Shown: piece by piece, positions 37,782 through 46,505 of the stretch | Position numbering within the stretch: position 1 is the stretch's first letter | How the letters are laid out: each line of letters begins with the position of its first letter | Source: Thalassomonas viridans | GTDB taxonomy: Bacteria; Pseudomonadota; Gammaproteobacteria; Enterobacterales; Alteromonadaceae | Direction: 5' to 3' | Assembly (NCBI RefSeq): GCF_000948985.2 | Contig: NZ_CP059733.1 | Span: 930,001 to 994,000, forward strand | DNA length: 64,000 nucleotides | Translations under genes and position numbers: made by a program | The notes under the pieces: model-generated | Told to the model about the DNA's origin: nothing | Database searches by the model: none | The model's input: the letters and a program-made list of their open reading frames with translations, nothing else

Positions 37782-38111
37782 TTAATACTCGTACCGGACG
37801 ACTTGTTCAATTGCCGTGTTTAAGATATCCAGTTCGTTGTTGTCGGGAGCATTGCCTGTTTTACTGTAGGGTTTTAACAATAATTCGGCTTTTGCGGCAA
37901 AAGCGCTTAATTCGCGGTAACCGAACGAGCCGGCGGAACCTGAAATACGGTGGAGGGAGGTGCATAACTCTGTCAGGGGCCGGGCTGACCAGGCGGCGGT
38001 GGCTTGTTGCCATAAACTCTTGACTTCGGCCAGTCTCTGCGGCAATTCCTGCCGGTAACAGTCCTTTAATTCCTCTAGCTGCTGATTAAGCAATTCTTCT
38101 TTGTTGTCCAT
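37782..38111 (-). CDS. Histidine phosphotransfer (Hpt) domain protein
   Basis: 109 residues consisting of a single four-helix Hpt domain. The phosphorylated His lies in LHRISGSAGSFG (about residue 54), matching the HxxxGxxxxxG pattern. It should shuttle phosphate between the receiver and another partner of a phosphorelay. It is the third gene of a minus-strand set with the CHASE-PAS kinase and the stand-alone receiver; together they supply the parts usually fused in one hybrid kinase. No DNA-binding output gene is adjacent, so the final target of the relay is unknown. Confidence 0.88.
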   Translation of the reverse strand: MDNKEELLNQQLEELKDCYRQELPQRLAEVKSLWQQATAAWSARPLTELCTSLHRISGSAGSFGYRELSAFAAKAELLLKPYSKTGNAPDNNELDILNTAIEQVVRYEY

Positions 38112-38138
38112 AACGCTCCCTGAGGCCGGTTCACCGGA

Positions 38139-38507
38139 TTAGCCTGCTTTGAACCGGGTGATAAAATCCGCCACCTGATCCTCAAAGGTGACTTCAATAG
38201 GCTTAGAGATAAAATGATCGCAGCCGACATCTATGGCCTTACTGGTTTCATCTGACATTACCGAGGCGGTAACCGCAATAATCAGTCCCTGGTACCCCTG
38301 CTCCCGAAGTTTTTTTGTGGCCTCATGGCCATCCATTACCGGCATGTGCATATCCATTAATATAGCATCATATCGGCAGGTACTGGCTTTTTCTACTCCT
38401 TCCTGCCCGTTTATTGCCGTATCCACTTCGAATCCGCGCAGTTGCAGCCGCATATTGATCATTTTTCTGATCACATTGTCATCTTCAACCAGTAGAATTG
38501 AGCTCAT
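38139..38507 (-). CDS. CheY-like single-domain response regulator
   Basis: 122 residues, one receiver domain. Acidic pocket VEDDN near the N-terminus, phospho-acceptor Asp in LMDMHMPVMDG (about 52), Thr in AVTAS and Lys in SKPIE. There is no output domain. It overlaps the upstream kinase gene by 23 bases and precedes the Hpt gene by 27, so the three are co-expressed. It most likely takes phosphate from the kinase and passes it to the Hpt protein. Confidence 0.9.
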   Translation of the reverse strand: MSSILLVEDDNVIRKMINMRLQLRGFEVDTAINGQEGVEKASTCRYDAILMDMHMPVMDGHEATKKLREQGYQGLIIAVTASVMSDETSKAIDVGCDHFISKPIEVTFEDQVADFITRFKAG

Positions 38508-40674
38508 GGTTTGCTTCCAGTATGTTGTTGATTGAGAAGGTGAATGTTGTCCCTACACCTAATTGGCTGGCGACTGTGATAGAGCCGCCGTGCAGCTCTA
38601 TCAGCAGCTTGGTAATGGCCAGGCCCAAACCTGTGCCGCGGACTTTACGTGTGCTGCTGCTGTCGACCTGGTAAAACTTGTCAAACAGCAGGGGCAACAC
38701 ACTGTTCTCTATGCCACATCCGGTGTCCTGCACTTCAAAGATGATATTTTTTTCGCTTTGTTCGCCGCGTACGGTTATGCTGCCCCGGTCGGTGAACTTG
38801 ATGGCATTGGTGAGTAAGTTGATAAAGATCTGTTTGATCCGGGTAGGATCTGAAAATATTCTTAAGTCCGGTACCTGATTGATAAGCCGGATGCCTTTGC
38901 GTTGTGCGCTTTTTTCCAGCGACAGCAGGCATTCTTCCACAACGTAATGGCTGTTTTGCCATTGGCGCCTGATTTCCAGCTTGCCGGCTTCGATTTTGGA
39001 AATGTCCAGTATGTCATTGATTAACACCAGTAAGTGCTCGCCCGAATCTTTCATTTCACCGGCAATTTCCGCGATAATTCCGGGAGAAGGCAGTTTTTCC
39101 TTTTCGCTGAGCAAGGGGAGATAGCCAAGGATCACGGTTAAGGGGGTTCTCAGTTCATGGCTCATCATACTAAGAAATTCGCTTTTGGCCCGGGAATGCA
39201 TTTCCGCTTTTTCTTTGGCATCTACCAGGATTCTTTCATTTTCTTTTTGTTCCGACAGATCCACTATGACGCCGACAAAAATCAGCGTATCGCCCAGGCT
39301 GGCTTTGTCTACCGAAAGAAACATGGGAAAAGTCGAACCGTCTTTTTTTAATCCGGTAACTTCCCGGCCCGTGCCTATGATTTTGCTGTTGTGGGATTCC
39401 AGGTAGTTGGCCAGGTAGTTGTCATGCTGCTCGGCATAGGGCGGCGGCATCAACATCTTTATATTGTTGTTCAGCAGCTCTGTTTCCCGGTAGCCGAATA
39501 ACTTCTGTCCGGCGGGATTGCAGGACTGGATAAGGCCGGAGGCGTTTATGGTAATGATGGCGTTGAGTGTGGTATCGAGTATCACCTGGCTGCGGCGCTG
39601 CTCCAGCTGCAGCTGCCGGGTTCTTTGCCGGACCAGCAGGCTGACGGCCTTTTCCCGGCCGATAAGCAAATAGAGAAAAGAGACCACCAGCAGGGTAAAG
39701 GCCATACCGGAGAACAACACGATTTGTGCCAGGTTGCTTTGAAATTGCCTGATAAACTCCCGGCTCGGATGCAGGCTCAGTTGCCAGGTGCGTCCCAGGC
39801 GTTTGATGACTATGGTTTGCCGGTAGTGCGCCATTTCCCGGTCCGGCGCCTGGCTGTAGGTTTTAAAAAGCGATACCGGCGCCCCGGCTTTGCTGATGTC
39901 TTCCATATGTACCTGGACCTGATTGTTATACAGGCCGGCCGAGTTTAATGAAGCCAGAAAAAGCGGCCGGATGCGGAAAACCCCTAGGGCGAACCCCTGA
40001 AAGTTTTCCAGTCTGGCCTGGCGAAAGGTTCTGTTGCCCCGGTAAACCGGTTCCAAAAAAAGGTAGGCGGCCGACTTATCTTCGTCCTGGACCAGCTGGA
40101 GCGGGCTGGTGGCCAGGGTTTCTCCTGAGTTCATGCTGGCAATGATAGTTTTTTTGCGTGCCGGGTTGGAGGAAAGGTCAAATCCCAGGGCCTTTTCATT
40201 GCCTTTAAGGGGTTCGACGTAAAAAACCGGGTAATAAAAGGCCTTGTTTCGCTCTACCGGCACCATGTTGCCCCGGGGATCACGCCGGGTTATAGTAAAA
40301 CCGGCCAGGCCTTCGTCTCTTGCCTGTTTTATATAGCTGTCTAGGTCGGATAAGGCGACTCTGGGAGCCCATTCAAGGGCCTCGATGGCGGGGATTTTTT
40401 CTATGGTTTCCATGGTAAATTGCCGGAATTCCTCCCGGGTTACCCGGTTGGAAGACTGGTAGAATTTTCTGACGTCTCTTAATATTTCAATGTTCAGCTC
40501 CAGCTCACGTATAAAAGCCGTCTGGTAAAGCAGTTTGATGTTGTTTAATTCCTGCCTGATTTCCCTGCTTTCCTGCTTCAGGGTGAGTTGGTAGGCGAGA
40601 TAAGATAACAGGATACCCAGGGCAAAGCTGATGATAACGGTAGGTTTTATGAAAAAACTGTCAGTGATTATCAC
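38485..40674 (-). CDS. Membrane CHASE-PAS sensor histidine kinase
   Basis: About 729 residues. An N-terminal membrane helix, then a periplasmic CHASE-type sensor (about 40-300), a second membrane helix (FSGMAFTLLVVSFLYLLIG), a PAS domain (ILDTTLNAIITINASGLIQS), HisKA with MSHELRTPL, and HATPase_c with the N box in IFINLLTNAIKFT, DTGCGI and GTGLGLAI. All catalytic motifs are intact. It should autophosphorylate on sensing an extracellular ligand of unknown identity. GTG 40674 has GGA eight bases upstream and is preferred; TTG 40689 is an alternative without a ribosome site. Confidence 0.9.
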   Translation of the reverse strand: MIITDSFFIKPTVIISFALGILLSYLAYQLTLKQESREIRQELNNIKLLYQTAFIRELELNIEILRDVRKFYQSSNRVTREEFRQFTMETIEKIPAIEALEWAPRVALSDLDSYIKQARDEGLAGFTITRRDPRGNMVPVERNKAFYYPVFYVEPLKGNEKALGFDLSSNPARKKTIIASMNSGETLATSPLQLVQDEDKSAAYLFLEPVYRGNRTFRQARLENFQGFALGVFRIRPLFLASLNSAGLYNNQVQVHMEDISKAGAPVSLFKTYSQAPDREMAHYRQTIVIKRLGRTWQLSLHPSREFIRQFQSNLAQIVLFSGMAFTLLVVSFLYLLIGREKAVSLLVRQRTRQLQLEQRRSQVILDTTLNAIITINASGLIQSCNPAGQKLFGYRETELLNNNIKMLMPPPYAEQHDNYLANYLESHNSKIIGTGREVTGLKKDGSTFPMFLSVDKASLGDTLIFVGVIVDLSEQKENERILVDAKEKAEMHSRAKSEFLSMMSHELRTPLTVILGYLPLLSEKEKLPSPGIIAEIAGEMKDSGEHLLVLINDILDISKIEAGKLEIRRQWQNSHYVVEECLLSLEKSAQRKGIRLINQVPDLRIFSDPTRIKQIFINLLTNAIKFTDRGSITVRGEQSEKNIIFEVQDTGCGIENSVLPLLFDKFYQVDSSSTRKVRGTGLGLAITKLLIELHGGSITVASQLGVGTTFTFSINNILEANHELNSTG

Positions 40675-41057
40675 GGGGGCTATCCACAAAGAATTGATAA
40701 TTAGCTTAGTTCATCTCTATATGACACGCAAAAATGCATGGTAAAGAAAGCACGAAATAAATGTAGTAAAAGTGGCTGGGAGCAGGCTGCTTTTGCTGGT
40801 TTCTTGCGATTTTTACCGGCTTTGATGATTAAAACCTTCTCCCGGGGATTTATGCCTGGATTCGACTATCTTTTTTGTAAAATTCTTTCTATAACATTCT
40901 ATAGCGGCTGGTCACTTTATTGTATGTTAAGCCGATCTTGCTGATAACTATAAGAATATCAGGTAGCAGATATAAAAGTTGCTGTCGTGCTCCTGTTTTA
41001 TTGAATTGAGTTGTAGCTTTCAATGTTTGATTGCTACTGCCAGGGACAGGTGGTCTT
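40675..41057. other. Divergent intergenic region
   Basis: Gap of about 380 bases between the CHASE kinase (leftward) and the receiver/kinase-like gene (rightward). It should hold both promoters. I see AT-rich promoter-like patches (for example TTGTAA at 40875 and TATAGC at 40900) but the spacing is poor and I do not call a promoter. Confidence 0.4.
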
Positions 41058-42311
41058 ATGTCACAAAACAATCTCGCGGTAAATGACGTGCAACATACTA
41101 TTTTATTAGTCGATGACGATCCGCATATCCTTAACCTGCTGGATTTGATCCTCAGCCAGCATTACCGGGTGATATGCGCCAATAACGGACAGGAAGCGTT
41201 GAATCTGGTTATCAACCATAGCCAGGGGCAGGACATACACCTGGTGCTAACGGACCAGCGTATGCCGGAAATGTCGGGCACGGAATTGCTGGAGCAGGTC
41301 CGGGGGCAGCTGCCTAAGGCAAAACGCATCTTGATGACGGCATACCAGGATATTTCCGTGGTGATGGCAGCCATCAATGAACTGGATGTTTATCAGGTCA
41401 TCTTGAAGCCTTTTGAACAAAATGAATTATTGCTTAAAGTACGGCGCGCGCTGGAGTGTTTTGTTGCCGAACGCCAGCAGGAGAAGCTGATAGATGATCT
41501 TTATGCGGCAAACCAGGCGCTGGCCCTTAGCCAGAGCAACCTTCATCAGATGCTGCAGCGCCAGAGCAATACCGAGATGCTGGCGTCTTTAGGCTCCCTG
41601 GTGGCGGACATGTCTTATGAAATTGATACTCCCATAGGGCTGAGTATCACCACGGCATCCAGCCTGGAAGATAAAACACAGGAGTTGATGTTGCGGGCAA
41701 AAGAGATGAATTTGTCAAAAGATTTTATGAGCCAATACCAGGCGCTTGCCTATGAGTCCTGCCGGCTTATATCCCGCAACCTTGAAAAGGCAGTGGATAT
41801 GCTGCATGCCTTTAAAGAATTTTCCATCGATTTAACCGCCAACGAGCGCCGCCATTTTAACCTGAAGCAATATATAGACGATATTCTGCTGACCCTAATG
41901 CCGAGGCTGAAGCACAGTAAACACAGCATAGCGATCAATTGCCCGGACAATATCGTGCTGGTGAGCTATCCGGGGGCCATCACCAAAATCATCACCAGCC
42001 TGGTCAGTTATGCCCTGAACAACAGCTATACCGGCAACATGGTAGGCAATATGGTGCTGGATATTAACCGTGAAGACCATAAGGTGATCCTGATTTTCCG
42101 GGACAACGGCAAATTTGTCGAGCAGGAAACCTTAGATGCCTTTTTCCTGCCCCTGTACGGCTCCGAAAATATTCCCAGCCATAAATGGCTGGGATTAAAT
42201 GCCGTCAACAGGATCATTAATGAAACCCTTAACGGCAGCCTGGACTGTGAAAGCTCGTTAGAGCACGGCACTAAATTTACCATTACCTTACCCATTGAAA
42301 ATGGTCACTAG
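41058..42311 (+). CDS. Response regulator fused to a kinase-like module lacking the phospho-His
   Basis: 417 residues from the ATG at 41058, which has AGGTGG just upstream; a TTG at 41031 extends the frame but has no ribosome site. The N-terminal receiver domain is complete (LLVDDDPHI, phospho-acceptor in LTDQRMPEMSG, LKPF). A coiled-coil linker leads to a HisKA-like segment reading LVADMSYEIDTPIGLSITTA. Related active kinases have AHEINTPLG at this point, so the phospho-accepting His is replaced by Tyr (codon 41616-41618). The ATPase-like end keeps ALNNS and a degenerate RDNGK box but no clean G boxes. It probably acts as a phosphorylation-controlled scaffold or pseudokinase and not as an autokinase. 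It is transcribed away from the kinase/receiver/Hpt set and may be its partner. Confidence 0.8.
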   Translation: MSQNNLAVNDVQHTILLVDDDPHILNLLDLILSQHYRVICANNGQEALNLVINHSQGQDIHLVLTDQRMPEMSGTELLEQVRGQLPKAKRILMTAYQDISVVMAAINELDVYQVILKPFEQNELLLKVRRALECFVAERQQEKLIDDLYAANQALALSQSNLHQMLQRQSNTEMLASLGSLVADMSYEIDTPIGLSITTASSLEDKTQELMLRAKEMNLSKDFMSQYQALAYESCRLISRNLEKAVDMLHAFKEFSIDLTANERRHFNLKQYIDDILLTLMPRLKHSKHSIAINCPDNIVLVSYPGAITKIITSLVSYALNNSYTGNMVGNMVLDINREDHKVILIFRDNGKFVEQETLDAFFLPLYGSENIPSHKWLGLNAVNRIINETLNGSLDCESSLEHGTKFTITLPIENGH

Positions 42312-42390
42312 CCGGCGGGTGTATCCCGGGTATTGTCACCCCCTTGCCGTACCGGGTATGATGGTATGATTTGGCTATGGCGACTTTGTA

Positions 42391-42984
42391 TTGAAAACTC
42401 AAGAACTGGAACAACTTAAGCAGGAGATACGTCGCTGTACCCTGTGTGAGCCCGGGTTGCCCCTGGGAGCCAATCCTGTGCTCCGGGGAAATAAAAGTGC
42501 GAAAATCCTGGTGGCGGGGCAAGCGCCGGGCATTAGGGTGCATAATACTTCAGTGCCTTTTAATGACCCCAGTGGCGTCCGCCTGCGGCAGTGGCTGGGG
42601 ATAGATGAAGCGGTTTTTTACGATGAAGACAGGGTGGCTATTGTCCCTATGGGCTTTTGTTATCCCGGCACGGGAAAAAGCGGCGACCTGCCTCCCAGGC
42701 CCGAGTGTGCCAAAACCTGGCACCGGCAGCTGCTGGCTTTGCTGCCTAATGTTGAATTAGTGCTGGCGATCGGCCAGTATGCGCAAAAGTACCATCTAAA
42801 AGACAGGCAAAAAAAGAACCTGACGGAAACCGTCAGGGCCTGGCAAGAATATGCCCCGGCTATTTTGCCTTTGCCTCATCCCAGCCCGCGCAATAATATC
42901 TGGCTGCGGCGTAATCCCTGGTTTGAACAGCAGGTACTGCCCTATCTCAAAAGCAGGGTCGGTGAACTGATCCTTCCCCCTTAA
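42391..42984 (+). CDS. Uracil-DNA glycosylase family 4-like protein
   Basis: 197 residues of the uracil-DNA glycosylase superfamily. The N-terminal loop GQAPGIRVH and the C-terminal motif PLPHPSPRN correspond to the two catalytic motifs. Four cysteines at 16, 19, 90 and 106 match the spacing of the [4Fe-4S] ligands of family 4 enzymes (C-x2-C-x70-C-x15-C). It should remove uracil, or a related base, from DNA. The reading frame opens with TTG at 42391 and I see no better ATG. No operon partner is evident. Confidence 0.8.
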   Translation: MKTQELEQLKQEIRRCTLCEPGLPLGANPVLRGNKSAKILVAGQAPGIRVHNTSVPFNDPSGVRLRQWLGIDEAVFYDEDRVAIVPMGFCYPGTGKSGDLPPRPECAKTWHRQLLALLPNVELVLAIGQYAQKYHLKDRQKKNLTETVRAWQEYAPAILPLPHPSPRNNIWLRRNPWFEQQVLPYLKSRVGELILPP

Positions 42985-43380
42985 GACCGAAACCTTCTGT
43001 TGTTGGTAGAAGATTAATTTGCCCTGTTGCCTTAAAGGATTGACTGAGGTTCTCTGTTAGTCTTAAACCATCCTGGGCAAAGCAAGCGATGCAGATATAC
43101 CGGCAAAGAAATCTCCCCATGCATTAAATGTGATTTTCTGCGCAGAGTCCCAATCACAAGCCATACCAGTGCCGCTGACCATCCCAAAGTTATACGGAGA
43201 TTCATACTATTTCTTAGAAAAACCACCTGGTTTCTACTATCACGTAGAAACCAGGTGGACGCCAATCAGTTTTCAACCCCAATAAATAGTCATGAAAAAT
43301 GTCCTGATTGGACTTATCCGTGTAAACCATACGCATCTGAGCCAACAAAAAAACGTCTTATGCGGCGCTTTTAATTGCTA
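42985..43380. other. Intergenic region with a perfect inverted repeat
   Basis: About 400 bases. A minus-strand frame at 43032-43265 could encode 77 residues, and an overlapping frame could encode a peptide with GMVSGTGMACDWDSAQ; neither has a ribosome site or a recognisable family, so I do not call a gene. The main structure is the long inverted repeat at 43223-43258. Confidence 0.4.
43223..43258. repeat. Perfect 15-bp inverted repeat with 6-base loop
   Basis: Arms CCACCTGGTTTCTAC and GTAGAAACCAGGTGG flank TATCAC. The stem has no T run on either side, so it is not an ordinary terminator. It lies at the border between conserved genes and the low-GC accessory block, and could be a REP-like element, a protein-binding palindrome or a recombination site. 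Confidence 0.7.
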
Positions 43381-43403
43381 ATAAAGCCCGCTGAAAGCGG
43401 GTT
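43381..43403 (-). terminator. Terminator downstream of the first lipoprotein gene
   Basis: Stem AGCCCGCT / AGCGGGTT (one G-T pair) with loop GAA; on the minus strand it is followed by TTTATT. The same sequence occurs after the second copy at 44666-44688, so it is part of the duplicated unit. Confidence 0.75.
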
Positions 43404-43438
43404 ACTTTTGATGATGTCTATACTTTTTATCGACTCAA

Positions 43439-44512
43439 TTAGTCACACGGCGCGATCCATGTCATATCGGGATAGCCGGATTGGCGAAAAGTGTAGTTGC
43501 AATATTGACCGTTGCCGCCGGTATCACCTCCGCTAACGGGGCTGGAAGATACCCCGCCAAGCGCTTTTAATTGATCCAGTTTAGCCAGTACGCAAGGATC
43601 GGTAATTCTTAGTGCTCCAAACTGACCGTCAAGCTGTGAGATGGTGTAGCCGCCGCCGACATAGGAGGAACCAGGATCTAAATCCAGGCTAACCACTGCC
43701 TGGTCGTTGTGATTTAGCCCCCGGAATTCAACCTTGAAAGTCAGGTTATCGCTGGCCGGTGCTGGCCTCTCCATTTCATCGAACGTGGCTATGTAGTATG
43801 GGTATGTGACTCCAGCGCTTGGTTCCTTCAATGTGGAATTAATACCATGAAAATTTAACGCCCAGGTATTTTCATTTTTTACTGGTCCATGGGCTGCTAT
43901 TTCACTCAACCGGCCTGTCTGGTAATCCTTAATACCGGCTGTTATTTCTAATCTTACAGCACTAACTAAATCGCTCATCTTGTTAGAATCGACCAGTGTA
44001 GCCAGTGCTGTATTAGCGGGACAAGTTTCGGCATAGAGCCCCATTTGTAAGCCAGGAACATCAGCGGCATTGAGCGAGGGCAAATCCCTGATATAGTTAT
44101 GCCAAAGTTGGTAGAACTCGTATAGCGTTTCATAGGATGCTTTTTCAGGCGCAGGGAATTCCTTTTCGTAAACGCTTATTGCATGAGGTGCAAAGCTTGC
44201 CCGCTTTGCATGAAGCATAAGGTACTGACCAGTTTTGGGATTAATGATAAAGAAGTTCTTGGGTGCTAGCGGCCAGCACGTACTGGCGTTCTCACAGTCG
44301 ATCCCCGGTGCGCGGTTATAAGCAATAGCTCTAAATTGTTCATAAGTGGTACAGTAATTACAGATATGCCCCTCATAACTCTCAGGCATATAGACATTTG
44401 TTGATACATCTTTTTTGGAAATTGAGGTCGAACACGATAGTGTTAGCGCGGCTAGTGATACCATCAACAGTTTTCTCTTGATGGAAAAATGCTTTTTAAC
44501 ATGTAAATACAT
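43439..44512 (-). CDS. Lipoprotein of unknown function, copy 1 of a tandem pair
   Basis: About 357 residues with a lipoprotein signal (VSLAALTLSC). The body begins with a Cys-rich segment (GHICNYCTTYEQFRAIAYNR, then GIDCENASTCWPLAPKNF) and ends with a conserved tail (GQYCNYTFRQSGYPDMTWIA, then PCD). I do not recognise the family. It is strongly similar along its whole length to the next gene. Relative to that copy it lacks one base in an A run (five at 44485-44489, six in copy 2), so the start codon used by copy 2 is out of frame here. Translation must begin at ATG 44512, where AAGGA abuts the start with no spacing, or at TTG 44527. Expression may therefore be poor. Confidence 0.75.
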   Translation of the reverse strand: MYLHVKKHFSIKRKLLMVSLAALTLSCSTSISKKDVSTNVYMPESYEGHICNYCTTYEQFRAIAYNRAPGIDCENASTCWPLAPKNFFIINPKTGQYLMLHAKRASFAPHAISVYEKEFPAPEKASYETLYEFYQLWHNYIRDLPSLNAADVPGLQMGLYAETCPANTALATLVDSNKMSDLVSAVRLEITAGIKDYQTGRLSEIAAHGPVKNENTWALNFHGINSTLKEPSAGVTYPYYIATFDEMERPAPASDNLTFKVEFRGLNHNDQAVVSLDLDPGSSYVGGGYTISQLDGQFGALRITDPCVLAKLDQLKALGGVSSSPVSGGDTGGNGQYCNYTFRQSGYPDMTWIAPCD

Positions 44513-44665
44513 TCCTTGTTTATTCAATTGGTATAAATTCCCTGATACATCATGCGGCTAGCTATGTGAAAACAACAGATTGGAGCCTCTGCTATTTGCT
44601 CAATTATAACTGTCAGATTAAATCCTATGTGCAAAAACGGTAAGCTCAAATATGAGCTGCTACAC

Positions 44666-44688
44666 ATAAAGCCCGCTGAAAGCGGGCT
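44666..44688 (-). terminator. Terminator downstream of the second lipoprotein gene
   Basis: Perfect 8-bp stem AGCCCGCT / AGCGGGCT with loop GAA; on the minus strand followed by TTTATG. Near-identical to the hairpin after copy 1. Confidence 0.75.
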
Positions 44689-44723
44689 ACTTTTGATGAT
44701 GTCTATACTTTTTACCGACTCAA

Positions 44724-45833
44724 TTAGTCACACGGCGCAATCCATGTCATATCGGGATAGCCGGATTGGCGAAAAGTGTAGGTGCAGTATTGACCGTTGC
44801 CGCCGGTATCACCTCCGCCGTTAGGGGGATTGGTTCCGCCGCCTGGATTACCGCCACCACCACCAATGGGTGTTGAAGATACACCACCAAGCGTTTTTAA
44901 TTGATCCAGCTTAGCCAGTACACAAGGGTCGGTAATCCTCAGCGCCCCATACTGCCCAGCAAGCTGTGATAAGGTGTAGCCACCGCCGACAGTAGAAGAT
45001 CCCGGATCTAAGTCCAAACTAACCACAGCTTGATTGTGTGGATTTATACCTCGGAATTCAACCTTGAAAGTCAGGTTATCACTTAGTGGTGATGACCTTT
45101 CCATTTCGTCAAATGTGGCTATGTAATAGGGATATGTTACCCCGGCGCTTGGTTCTTTTATTGTGGAGTTAACACCGTGAAAATTTAAAGCCCATGTATT
45201 GTCATTCTTTTCTGGTCCGTGGGCTGCAATCTCATTTAACCGGCCCGTCTGGTAATCCTTAATACCAAGGGTAATTTCTAATCTTGCCTTGATAAGTAAA
45301 TCACTCATTTTGCTGGAATCTATCACTGTTGCCAGCGCGGTATTAGTTGGGCAGGAATCAGCATATACACCCATTTGTAAGCCAGGAACATTAGCGGCAG
45401 TAATTGGGGGCAAGTCTCGAATGTAGTTTTTCCATAATATATAGAATTCGTTCAATGCTTCGTATGATGCCTTTTCAGGTCCGGGAAATTCTTTTTCATA
45501 AACACTTATAGCATGGGGGGCAAAAGTACTGCGCTTTGCGTGCAACATCTTATATGCGCCAGTCTTTGGGTTAGTGATAAAGAAGTTTTTAGGTGCCAAC
45601 GGCCAGCAAGTGCTTGCGTCCTCACAATCAATGCCTGGGGCACGGTTATAGGCTATCTCTCTAAACTGCTCGTAAGTGGTGCAGTAGTTACAAATGTGAC
45701 CTTCATAACTTTCAGGGCTAACCACTTTTGCAGATTCACCTGTTTTTACATCGTGAGCTGAACAAGATAGGGCTAGCACGGTAACAGATGCTATTAACAG
45801 TTTTCTATTAATGGAAAAAATGCTTTTTAACAT
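44724..45833 (-). CDS. Lipoprotein of unknown function, copy 2 of a tandem pair
   Basis: 369 residues. Lipobox VTVLALSC near residue 24, then the same Cys-rich N-terminal segment and conserved C-terminal tail as copy 1. A Gly/Pro-rich insertion (PIGGGGGNPGGGTNPP and following) near residues 325-345 is absent from copy 1 and looks like a flexible linker before a small C-terminal disulfide module. ATG 45833 has AAGGA ten bases upstream. It should be anchored in the outer or inner membrane facing the periplasm. Function unknown; the duplicate suggests selection for dosage or variation. Confidence 0.78.
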   Translation of the reverse strand: MLKSIFSINRKLLIASVTVLALSCSAHDVKTGESAKVVSPESYEGHICNYCTTYEQFREIAYNRAPGIDCEDASTCWPLAPKNFFITNPKTGAYKMLHAKRSTFAPHAISVYEKEFPGPEKASYEALNEFYILWKNYIRDLPPITAANVPGLQMGVYADSCPTNTALATVIDSSKMSDLLIKARLEITLGIKDYQTGRLNEIAAHGPEKNDNTWALNFHGVNSTIKEPSAGVTYPYYIATFDEMERSSPLSDNLTFKVEFRGINPHNQAVVSLDLDPGSSTVGGGYTLSQLAGQYGALRITDPCVLAKLDQLKTLGGVSSTPIGGGGGNPGGGTNPPNGGGDTGGNGQYCTYTFRQSGYPDMTWIAPCD

Positions 45834-46005
45834 GTAAATACATTCCTTGTTTATTCAATTGGTATAAATTCCCTGATACATCATGTACCAGCGTATTTAT
45901 ATGTGATGTTTAACATTCATACAACATAAATTCATTTAATTACTACTAAAGGTCTACTGAGTTCATCACCTCCTTATATCTTTGATGTGCTTTATATTTT
46001 CTTGG

Positions 46006-46296
46006 TTATAAAAAATCAAAAGGTTCACAGCTAAGGCCATCTTTGATCGCATTCTTTAAAGCAACCCTTTCTAGTAAGCTATCACCAACGATTTTTCGTT
46101 GTATCAACTCATTGATTACTACCTCTCTCAGTTCTCCGTTATTTTTAAACGGAGCGAGCTGTTCTCTATCTACTAAGCACATCTGCATAGATACTAGCCA
46201 GGCGGTATCTAAGTGTTTTGAGTAGAGATGCCAATACCAGAGAGCCGCAGCACTCATCACTAACCCAAGCGTCCACTTCTGCCAGTGCTTCATCAT
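46006..46296 (-). CDS. Small membrane-anchored protein of unknown function
   Basis: 96 residues with one N-terminal membrane helix (LGLVMSAAALWYWHLY) and a soluble, mostly helical remainder facing the periplasm. No family recognised. The ATG overlaps the stop of the upstream 70-residue gene by four bases, so the two are translationally coupled. It is the last gene of a three-gene minus-strand set. Confidence 0.6.
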   Translation of the reverse strand: MMKHWQKWTLGLVMSAAALWYWHLYSKHLDTAWLVSMQMCLVDREQLAPFKNNGELREVVINELIQRKIVGDSLLERVALKNAIKDGLSCEPFDFL

Positions 46297-46505
46297 GGTT
46301 CTGCCTTTACAACTTTTAATATTTCCTTCTGGTCTTCTTCCGGAAGTTCTGCCAGTAACTGTAAAAAGCAGCTCATAATAATCGCCTCCTGCCTTTCAAA
46401 GATGGATTTCTTTTCCCTGCATGTGGTTTTGGCTATCTGTAAAATGGCTGAATCCTGACACGCAGATAATGCAAGTAATGCAGATGCTACTGGGCTATAA
46501 CTCAT
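46293..46505 (-). CDS. Small hypothetical protein
   Basis: 70 residues, helical, with three Cys and an acidic C-terminal helix (LAELPEEDQKEILKVVK). I do not recognise it. It overlaps the stop of the upstream gene by 11 bases and its own stop overlaps the start of the next gene. This tight coupling is the main evidence that it is real. Confidence 0.55.
   Translation of the reverse strand: MSYSPVASALLALSACQDSAILQIAKTTCREKKSIFERQEAIIMSCFLQLLAELPEEDQKEILKVVKAEP

Larger units (their letters stand above)
43381..45885. repeat. Tandem duplication of a gene plus terminator and 5' region
   Basis: Unit 1 spans 43381-44554 and unit 2 spans 44666-45885. Each carries the terminator, the whole lipoprotein gene and about 50 bases of upstream sequence (ending CCTGATACATCATG). 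The offset is 1285 bases at the left and 1331 at the right because unit 2 has a 46-base net gain in its Gly/Pro-rich stretch and 5' end. About 110 unrelated bases separate the units. Confidence 0.85.

Noticed and set aside
43032..43265. Minus-strand 77-codon frame between the glycosylase and lipoprotein genes
   Set aside because: Starts inside the long inverted repeat, has no ribosome site, and an overlapping frame is equally open.
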